Below, in pieces: positions 33,842 to 39,000 of a stretch of 39,000 bases of DNA; the first letter of the stretch is position 1; the number at the start of each line of letters is the position of its first letter. The position numbers and the translations under genes were made by a program. This DNA comes from DATBJG01 sp963790545 (lineage in GTDB: Bacteria > Acidobacteriota > Vicinamibacteria > Vicinamibacterales > JAMQPK01). The notes beneath the pieces are model-generated. The model worked only from the letters and a program-made list of their open reading frames with translations. It searched no databases and had not been told where the DNA came from. The stretch spans positions 1 through 39,000 of the forward strand of contig CAWBPA010000013.1 of the NCBI GenBank assembly GCA_963790545.1, given 5' to 3'.

Positions 33842-34822
33842 CTATTGGTCGGCGACGGTGAGATCGGCAGGTGTATGGTCGATTACACACCCGAGGAGTG
33901 TCATGCCGGAGCGCGTGCACAGGTCACGTGCAGCCACGACCGATTCGTTCGTACTTCCGGTTCCCGGCACGACGAGAATCGTAGCCCCGCAGCAGCTGCC
34001 GGCTGTCAAAGTGGCGACGGAGTCTGGCACCGCACGAGCACAGCAGATCACGAGCGCGGCCTGGGTTCGCCAATTCTCGAGGTTTCGCGAGAACTGGTCC
34101 GCGTTGACAAAGCCGCGACGACGGCCGTTCTGTCGTTTGGGAGCGCACAACACGGCCGCCGACGGTCGTCCCCGAGGACCTGGGTCTATCCACGATGAAG
34201 AATCGGTGTCCGGAAGTGGATGGAACTGGTACTGCGCCTCGGTGGCGTCGCTCGGTTCCAGATCCACGATGAGCAAAGGGGCCTCGCGAAGTTGAACGAA
34301 GGCGAGGGCGAGTTCCCGCGCCAGCGGTCGGACGGTCTGGCCCGGCTCGACACCGCACACCATCAGCGTATTCGTCTGGGCTCTCCGGACAGCGGCGCGA
34401 ATCTGCAGCGCCAATCGAAGGGCATCATCCTGAGCGTGCGGCAGCCGCGGGTCAGCCTTTTGCGCCGGTTCCTCACCCGGCGTCGTCTGACGGGCGCTCG
34501 CGCGGCTCGCAGGTGCTGCAGTTTGAGTCCTGATGCGGCGCCCGGGGCTGACCTTGTTTCGGGTTGCCTCGGGCGCGGCGGGTTCGAACTCAATCGCGTT
34601 GAGCTCGGACCCGGCGGCACTCAGTTCGTCCGCGGTATCGTCGGTAAGATCCAGGTGGGATGGGGTGCGTGACATCCGCGGCCGCGGAGGACGGCTTTCT
34701 GATGGGTTTGGAGCGCGTCGTTTTGCCGGCGACGAGAGAGTATCGTCTTCGCGGCCGTGAGCGGAACCCGGTTTTGGCCTGAGGCTGTCGAGGCGCTCGA
34801 GCGCATCAAGCAATCGAGTCAC
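33842..34822 (-). CDS. BY-kinase-like P-loop protein lacking a normal Walker A motif
   Basis: This 326-residue protein has an N-terminal part (1-130) that is low-complexity, rich in Pro, Arg and Ser, and probably disordered. The second half looks like the CpsD/Wzc C-terminal ATPase fold. It has TLMVCGVEPGQTVRPLAREL where bacterial tyrosine kinases have the PGEGKST Walker A, then PLLIVDLEPSD as Walker A'. Further motifs are ALVICCARAVPDSV and LVVPGTGSTNESVVAARDLC, and finally TLLGCVIDHTPAD. The lysine of Walker A is absent, so it is probably a non-catalytic partner for the adjacent Wzz-like protein, which lacks its own kinase. Start GTG 34822. There is no Tyr-rich tail. Confidence 0.65.
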   Translation of the reverse strand: MTRLLDALERLDSLRPKPGSAHGREDDTLSSPAKRRAPNPSESRPPRPRMSRTPSHLDLTDDTADELSAAGSELNAIEFEPAAPEATRNKVSPGRRIRTQTAAPASRASARQTTPGEEPAQKADPRLPHAQDDALRLALQIRAAVRRAQTNTLMVCGVEPGQTVRPLARELALAFVQLREAPLLIVDLEPSDATEAQYQFHPLPDTDSSSWIDPGPRGRPSAAVLCAPKRQNGRRRGFVNADQFSRNLENWRTQAALVICCARAVPDSVATLTAGSCCGATILVVPGTGSTNESVVAARDLCTRSGMTLLGCVIDHTPADLTVADQ

Positions 34823-35332
34823 AGTGTGCTACCAGGTATGGACACTTCGAACGTCGCCATCCCGGTCTTCTGGAGCAAGCGGCATACCGCTGGAATCCGC
34901 CGGCCTCGGTGGCCACAAGCTGCTGATTCCATGAGGTTTTATCCGACAAGGTCTCCTGCGCCAGACATCCCGGTCCTGCAGCCTTTGTCCGGCACAAGCA
35001 GACAAATGGTCGCCGAGGGGCAGACTAACGATCCCCAAGAAGTAGAGAACCGATCAGGGCGCAGACAAAAAGATTCTGAGCGGGAGAAGACTGACGAACT
35101 TGGCAGAAATCCGACACTGGGACTCCAGCCACCACCAGGGTTTCGCGGATTTCCCTGACCTGCGGCGACCAAATTCACCAGGGAAGAAGCTTTTCGCCAG
35201 CCCGGTGGCGGAAAACCCCGATGACAGCGACTTGTTTGACGAAGATCCGTGATTTGGTAACATCTGCCGGGTTATACACATCGGAATTCCGGAGTTCGGC
35301 AGTTTTCGTACCCGTTTAAGAGGACAACGCAC
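34823..35332. other. Intergenic region without a gene
   Basis: About 510 bases between the divergent P-loop and methyltransferase genes. I see no frame with coding character on either strand. It must hold the promoters of both genes. The best candidate, for the methyltransferase, is at 35236-35263. The rest has no recognisable repeat. Confidence 0.45.
35236..35263 (+). promoter_or_regulatory. Candidate promoter of the second methyltransferase
   Basis: TTGACG (35236-35241), 16-base spacer, TAACAT (35258-35263). A leader of about 60 bases would follow, with AAGAGG before the ATG at 35333. An alternative -10, TATACA at 35273-35278, lacks a good -35. Confidence 0.4.
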
Positions 35333-36163
35333 ATGCAAAGACCTGATTTGACACCGCGATCGTGGTTGGCGGTCTGCGTCCTGGTAGTTGCCGCCAGCGT
35401 CTTCGTGGGGGCGCAGGCTCAGGCGCCCGCCACACAGTTCGAACCGAAAGTTGGCCAGGAAGGTAAAGACGTCGTATGGGTGCCAACGCCGCAAGTGTTG
35501 GTGGACAAGATGCTGGAGATGGCCCAGGTCACACCGCAAGACTTCGTGATGGATCTTGGCTCAGGCGATGGGCGGACGGTCATCACGGCGGCAAAGCGTG
35601 GTGCGCGGGCGATGGGTATTGAGTACAACCCCGACATGGTCGAGCTGTCGAAGCGCAACGCCACCAAAGAAGGCGTCACCGACAAGGCCACGTTCATGAA
35701 GGCCGACCTGTACGAGACGGACTTGTCCAAGGCCACCGTGATTACGATGTTCCTGCTGCCGGACATCAACTTGAAGCTACGGCCGAAGATCCTCAACCTC
35801 AAGCCCGGTACCCGCATCGTGTCGAACACTTTCACGATGGAAGACTGGATGGCGGATGAGACGGCACGAGTCGAGAACTGCACGAGCTGGTGCACGGCAC
35901 TGTTCTGGATTGTTCCAGCCAAGGTCGCCGGGACCTGGAAGCTGCCTCAGGGCGATCTCACGCTCAAGCAGCAGTACCAGATGGTTTCGGGCACATTGAA
36001 GTCGGGAACGAGCAGCGCGCAGATTACGGACGGCAAGCTTCGAGGCGATCAGCTGACGTTTACGGCGGGTGGCGTTCAGTACACCGGACGCGTGAACGGC
36101 ACGACGATCACGGGGACGACTGCCTCGGGTGCAAGCTGGAACGCCAGCAGGATCAGCGGGTGA
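35333..36163 (+). CDS. Exported SAM-dependent methyltransferase 2
   Basis: This intact 276-residue relative of the gene at 29817 has a signal peptide with hydrophobic core LAVCVLVVAASVFVGAQAQ. Family entry motif VWVPTPQVLVDKML is at 48-61. Class I motif I, VMDLGSGDGRTV, is at 72-83, Glu97 is in GIEYNP, and ITMFLLPDINLKLRPKIL is the post-II/III region. NCTSWC (182-187) holds two Cys also present in the other copy. The C-terminal 70 residues form a Gly/Thr-rich beta domain (KLRGDQLTFTAGGVQYTGRV). Methyltransferases of this type are often seen with signal peptides, but their target, and where SAM would come from outside the cytoplasm, are unknown. Confidence 0.85.
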   Translation: MQRPDLTPRSWLAVCVLVVAASVFVGAQAQAPATQFEPKVGQEGKDVVWVPTPQVLVDKMLEMAQVTPQDFVMDLGSGDGRTVITAAKRGARAMGIEYNPDMVELSKRNATKEGVTDKATFMKADLYETDLSKATVITMFLLPDINLKLRPKILNLKPGTRIVSNTFTMEDWMADETARVENCTSWCTALFWIVPAKVAGTWKLPQGDLTLKQQYQMVSGTLKSGTSSAQITDGKLRGDQLTFTAGGVQYTGRVNGTTITGTTASGASWNASRISG

Positions 36164-36174
36164 CAATCACCGCC

Positions 36175-36290
36175 GGTGATCACAGAGGCGGGTCTTTGGT
36201 GATCACTCGCAATCGTAGAGGCGGGTCTTCCGCCTTCGCTGAAGCTCCGGCGGACCGCCGTAGCCTTGGCAGAGGCTGGTTAGACTCGCC
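36175..36290 (+). repeat. Composite multi-hairpin repeat, copy 2, with a flanking duplication
   Basis: Main element 36214-36290: tag CGTAGA, outer arms 36220-36228 and 36282-36290 (one mismatch), and the same internal core as 23412-23487 in opposite orientation. Just upstream, a partial copy of its left arm (GAGGCGGGTCTT, 36185-36196) is enclosed by two GGTGATCAC words (36175-36183, 36198-36206). Confidence 0.75.
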
Positions 36291-36327
36291 GGCCTCAATG
36301 TCTCAGCTCTCAGTAGGAGATTCGCTC

Positions 36328-36840
36328 ATGCCTTTGACTCGTGACCTCGTGACAAGCTGTTGGAGATGGCTGGTGCTCGGGATTCTGGGGATCGCGGTTG
36401 CCACTGCGGCATGTGGCGGCGCCGAGGCGCCACCTGCGCAACCGGCAGCTGAGCCGCCGGCGGCTGCAGCGCCGCCGCCCCCCTCCGGAGGCTCGCCGCG
36501 AGTCTTCTTCGTGGAGCCAATGGATGGCGCGATGGTGAAGAGTCCGGTCAAGCTGGTGTTTGGCATCGAGAACTTCCAGCTTGCTGCGGTTCCGCAGGGG
36601 ACGGTCACCGAGACCCGGCCGAACCTGGGGCATCATCACGTGGGCGTGGACATCGACTGCCTGCCGCCTGGCACCGAAATACCGAAGGCGAACCCCTGGG
36701 TGCACCATGGCAGCGGCGCCACGACCATGGATATGCAGTTGCCCCCAGGGCCGCACAAGTTGACGCTCCAACTGGGTGACGACCTCCACAAGACGATGAC
36801 AGGGCTCTGCCAGACGATCAACGTCACGGTCGTTCAGTAG
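36328..36840 (+). CDS. DUF4399 lipoprotein
   Basis: Starting at ATG 36328 behind AGGAGA gives 170 residues. The N-terminus is a lipoprotein signal (WLVLGILGIAVATAACGG, with Cys in the lipobox), then a Pro/Ala linker of about 30 residues. The single DUF4399 domain follows: VFFVEPMDGAMVKSPVKLVF, GHHHVGVDID, NPWVHHGSGATTMDMQLPPG and LGDDLHKTMTG. The His clusters suggest metal binding, but the function of the family is not known to me. It probably acts in the periplasm or at a membrane surface. It ends just before a strong terminator. Confidence 0.85.
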   Translation: MPLTRDLVTSCWRWLVLGILGIAVATAACGGAEAPPAQPAAEPPAAAAPPPPSGGSPRVFFVEPMDGAMVKSPVKLVFGIENFQLAAVPQGTVTETRPNLGHHHVGVDIDCLPPGTEIPKANPWVHHGSGATTMDMQLPPGPHKLTLQLGDDLHKTMTGLCQTINVTVVQ

Positions 36841-36852
36841 GCGCTGACTTAG

Positions 36853-36878
36853 GAAAGGGCCCGCGTGCGGGCCCTTTC
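36853..36878. terminator. Intrinsic terminator between convergent genes
   Basis: A perfect 12-base inverted repeat GAAAGGGCCCGC (36853-36864) with its complement at 36867-36878, followed by TACTTGCTCTTT. It serves the DUF4399 gene and overlaps by one base the stop codon of the small gene on the other strand. Confidence 0.85.
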
Positions 36879-37033
36879 TACTTGCTCTTTCGTTCCGAGG
36901 CGCTCTTCTTCTTGATGTCCTGCCCGTGAGCGCGCGCGTAGCTCTGGATGTCCTTGAACTGACCCTTCGAATCACGCACCGCGTAGAGCTTCTTGCCCGA
37001 ACTGCTGCGATGGGTCGTGCGCTTTGCTGCCAT
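36878..37033 (-). CDS. Small basic protein, 51 residues
   Basis: A short gene with clear coding character: MAAKRTTHRSSSGKKLYAVR, then DSKGQFKDIQSYARAHGQDI and a Lys-rich end. It has an AGAGGGA ribosome site before ATG 37033. Small proteins with the pattern GKKLYAVRDxKGQFKDIQ-Y-RAHGQDIKK occur in several phyla, including Acidobacteria; no role is known to me. The high charge suggests RNA or DNA contact. The gene ends in the shared terminator at 36853-36878, exactly as the other small basic gene (13196-13366) does at its terminator. Confidence 0.72.
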   Translation of the reverse strand: MAAKRTTHRSSSGKKLYAVRDSKGQFKDIQSYARAHGQDIKKKSASERKSK

Positions 37034-37089
37034 AAGTCCCTCTGTGAAAAACTGAAGTCGTAAATCGATCCCGAATCCCGATTCCCATC

Positions 37090-37917
37090 CTACACCTGCA
37101 TGCCCCAGCGGCGGACCGTGCGGTTTTCGATTGTTTGAAAAATGATGTGTTCAACGAAGAGACCAAACAGGATTACGGTCAGCAGTCCCGCAAACACGTC
37201 CGGGATGAGCAGCTGATTCTTGCGTTCGAAGATATACCACCCGAGGCCCCCCGACCCGGAGCTCACGCCAAACACCAGTTCGGCCGCAATCAGCGTGCGC
37301 CACGCGAACGCCCAGCCAATTTTGAGGCCGGCCAGGATGCTTGGAAAGGCTCCGGGCACGAGAATGCGGGTCACGTAGCCGACACCGGACAGGCCGTAAT
37401 TCTGTCCGACCATCCTCAGCGTCGGGCTGACTGCTCGAAATCCTGCGTACATGTTGAGCGCGACAGCCCACAGCACCGCGTGGACAAGCACGAAAATCAC
37501 ACTTCCATCTCCGAGACCAAACCAGATGAGCGCGAGCGGCAACAGCGCGATGGACGGTAGCGGGTTGAACATTGATGTGAGAATCTCGAGCAGATCGGCG
37601 CCAAGACGGCTTGCACTTGCGAGAGCAGTGAGCAGTCCGGCGAGCAACAGGCCGGCGGCGTAGCCTTTGAGGAGCAGCTGAATCGTGTACGCTGCCGCGC
37701 GTGGCAACTCACCTGATGCCACCGACGAGACAAGGGCCGCCAGCGTGCCCGAAAATGTCGGGAAGAGCAGTGGGTTATTGAGCGATCTCGCATAGAGTTC
37801 CCAGGCGAGCGCGAGCAACACGAGCAGGACGCTCTTGCGTACGAGCGCGTTCCCGTAAATTCGTTCCCACAGACTGAGAGGCTGCGCGACGACGTCGAAA
37901 CTTGTCGTGTCAGGCAT
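37090..37917 (-). CDS. ABC transporter permease (NitT/TauT/SsuC type)
   Basis: This 275-residue inner-membrane permease has about six helices. The cytoplasmic EAA loop is clear in VPGAFPSILAGLKIGWAFAWR. The N-terminal LVLLALAWELYARSLNNPLL and the segment LPSIALLPLALIWFGLGDGS are typical of taurine/nitrate/sulfonate permeases. Start ATG 37917 overlaps the ATPase gene stop by 8 bases, so translation is coupled. It is the last gene of the importer operon (binding protein, ATPase, permease) on the minus strand. The ligand is not evident. Confidence 0.9.
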   Translation of the reverse strand: MPDTTSFDVVAQPLSLWERIYGNALVRKSVLLVLLALAWELYARSLNNPLLFPTFSGTLAALVSSVASGELPRAAAYTIQLLLKGYAAGLLLAGLLTALASASRLGADLLEILTSMFNPLPSIALLPLALIWFGLGDGSVIFVLVHAVLWAVALNMYAGFRAVSPTLRMVGQNYGLSGVGYVTRILVPGAFPSILAGLKIGWAFAWRTLIAAELVFGVSSGSGGLGWYIFERKNQLLIPDVFAGLLTVILFGLFVEHIIFQTIENRTVRRWGMQV

Positions 37918-38655
37918 GGGCAAAGAGCAAGCCTTCGATGCGCGCGGACAACGCCTGGCCGGACGCATCCACCTGATCGGTGCCCCGGCTCTCGACTTCG
38001 CCTTTCACCTGGCCCGGATGGGCACTGAGCAGCAGGATCCGATTACCGATGCGAATGGCTTCCGGTATGGAGTGGGTCACAAAGAGCACCGTGAACTTCG
38101 TTTCCTCCCAGAGCTGAAGCAATTCCTCCTGCATCTGTGCGCGGGTCAGCGCGTCGAGTGCGGCAAACGGTTCGTCCATCAATAGAATGTCGGGCTCCAT
38201 GGCCATGCCGCGGGCGATCGCGACGCGCTGCTTCATCCCTCCGGACAACGTGTGCGGGTAGCTGTCGGCAAACCGGGTCAGCTTGACCTTCTCGATCAGT
38301 TCGCGGGCGCGAGCCTCCGCGTCCCGACGGAACGCTTGCCGCTTGCGGTCAGCGCGAACGTGATGTTGTCTTTGACCGTCTTCCACGGAAGAAGCTGGTC
38401 GAACTCCTGAAACACGAAGACGCGGTCGGGACCTGGCGACACAATCGGCGCGCGATTGAGGAGAATGTGGCCCTCGACCGGCCGGACGTAGCCACCGACG
38501 GCCTTGAGGATCGTGGACTTGCCACACCCGGAGGATCCAAGGATCACGAAGCGATCGGAGCGACCCACCTGGAAACTGATCCGATAGGTGGCGGTGACGA
38601 GATGTTCCTGAGTTCGGTACTGCAGGGTCACGCCTTCGACGGTCAGGAGGCTCAT
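37910..38655 (-). CDS. ABC transporter ATPase (NitT/TauT/SsuB type), frameshifted
   Basis: The ATP-hydrolysing subunit of the importer. The first part (from ATG 38655) carries Walker A GSSGCGKST and the Q-loop QEFDQLLPW, then FALTASGK. The second part, in another frame, carries the signature LSGGMKQRVAIARGMAMEP, Walker B ILLMDEPFAALDA and H-loop FVTHSIPEA. The break is at about 38333-38336: one base is missing between AAG and TTC (K then FRRDAEARARE). Joined length is about 249, normal. All catalytic motifs are intact on both sides, so this looks like a sequencing error or a very recent mutation. Confidence 0.85.
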
Positions 38656-38800
38656 GCAAGTCTCAAGTCTGAAGGCTCAACTCTGAAGTGAAGTCTCAAG
38701 TCTCAAGTTTCAGAAACGCAACTCCGGACAAGTTTATCTGCCTTCTATTGAGCTTTGAGCGCTTCTTGAACTTCAGACTTGAGACTTCAGCCTTGAGACT
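38656..38800. repeat. Degenerate AAGTCTCAAG / CTTGAGACTT repeats in inverted order
   Basis: Between the binding-protein and ATPase genes. Left part (38658-38712) is a string of AAGTCTCAAGTCTGAAG words; right part (38765-38802) is mostly their complement. Together they can form a long imperfect hairpin, possibly limiting read-through into the ATPase gene. About 50 bases of loop show nothing else. Confidence 0.6.
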
Positions 38801-39000
38801 TCAATTGCCGGCTGCTCCATGAATCTCTGGAAAAAAGAGGTCCTTCCACGACGTGGGCGTGTTCGCAATCGAGCCGATGCTCTGCATGAAGTCCGCGTAC
38901 TTCATGATGTTTTCGGGTGTCGTTGTGAACTTGATGTTGGGATCCGTTAGAACGTCGACAATCTCGTCCTGAGAGAAGCCGCCTTCGCCAGTCGACGCGA
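38801..39000 (-). CDS. ABC transporter substrate-binding protein, C-terminal 65 residues
   Basis: The reading frame ending at 38801 (TGA) gives DEIVDVLTDPNIKFTTTPEN, then IMKYADFMQSIGSIANTPTS and the end WKDLFFPEIHGAAGN. This closing segment is typical of periplasmic binding proteins of NitT/TauT importers, and the position upstream of the ATPase and permease fits. The start and the ligand-binding core are outside the window. Frame is continuous to the edge. Confidence 0.8.
   Translation of the reverse strand, partial: ASTGEGGFSQDEIVDVLTDPNIKFTTTPENIMKYADFMQSIGSIANTPTSWKDLFFPEIHGAAGN

Noticed and set aside
35025..35135. Short minus-strand frame of 36 residues with a hydrophobic C-terminal stretch (NLFVCALIGSLLLGD)
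   Set aside because: It has no ribosome site, only a GTG start inside a repeat of GTGGTG, and no coding support. It could be chance in GC-rich DNA.
1..39000. CRISPR array, prophage, integron or insertion sequence
   Set aside because: No regularly spaced identical repeats, no transposase or integrase frames and no attachment-site duplications around tRNAs were found. The repeats present are REP-like or word-shuffled.

Overview
The window is about 39 kb of GC-rich bacterial DNA. It contains no rRNA, tRNA, integrase or phage gene that I can see. The best fit is an Acidobacteriota genome, possibly the Vicinamibacteria group. This is an inference from protein flavour: TolB/PD40 propellers without kinases, an M1 peptidase with a GMEHAG motif, exported methyltransferases, a DUF411 protein next to Cu/Zn superoxide dismutase, and GTAG-tagged hairpin repeats between genes. 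No marker gene is present to prove it.

Layout. 1-4.4 kb (+): a broken GAF-domain gene, a broken dicarboxylate carrier gene (dctA type), and the two membrane subunits of proton-translocating transhydrogenase (pntAb-pntB) without pntAa. 4.4-8.4 kb (-): an M1 aminopeptidase followed by an exported protein of unknown function, both frameshifted. 8.4-15 kb: an exported alpha/beta hydrolase, a quinone oxidoreductase, a membrane-anchored TolB-like propeller, an unknown exported protein, a 56-residue basic protein, a DUF411 metal-binding protein, SodC and a short-chain dehydrogenase. 15.8-19.3 kb (-): a 5'-nucleotidase-like phosphoesterase, a four-helix membrane protein, a Tat-exported metallo-beta-lactamase-fold hydrolase and a second four-helix membrane protein. 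19.4-23.4 kb (+): an ATP/ADP-translocase-like transporter fused to HEAT repeats, overlapping by ATGA with a membrane Ser/Thr kinase of unusual topology. 23.5-26.1 kb (-): an MFS carrier, an amidohydrolase and an FmdB-type zinc ribbon. 26.1-32.6 kb: FabV, two small unknowns, a half-size TolB propeller, an exported methyltransferase (frameshifted), a TPR protein and a PQQ-type propeller. 32.7-34.8 kb (-): a Wzz-like chain-length protein and a P-loop partner lacking the Walker A lysine. 35.3-36.8 kb (+): a second exported methyltransferase and a DUF4399 lipoprotein. 36.9-39 kb (-): a 51-residue basic protein and a NitT/TauT-type ABC importer whose binding protein runs off the window end.

Three themes cut across the genes. 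Six otherwise intact genes each carry one apparent single-base frameshift, which points to consensus errors or recent decay. The intergenic DNA is full of several repeat families; one has a fixed CGTAG tag and a TTYA loop but a different, compensated stem in every copy, as expected of REP elements. Several genes have a TANNNT box only 6-9 bases before the start codon, which suggests leaderless transcripts. Many products are predicted to be exported or membrane-bound. The most novel-looking unit is the translocase-HEAT / membrane-kinase pair at 19445-23394.
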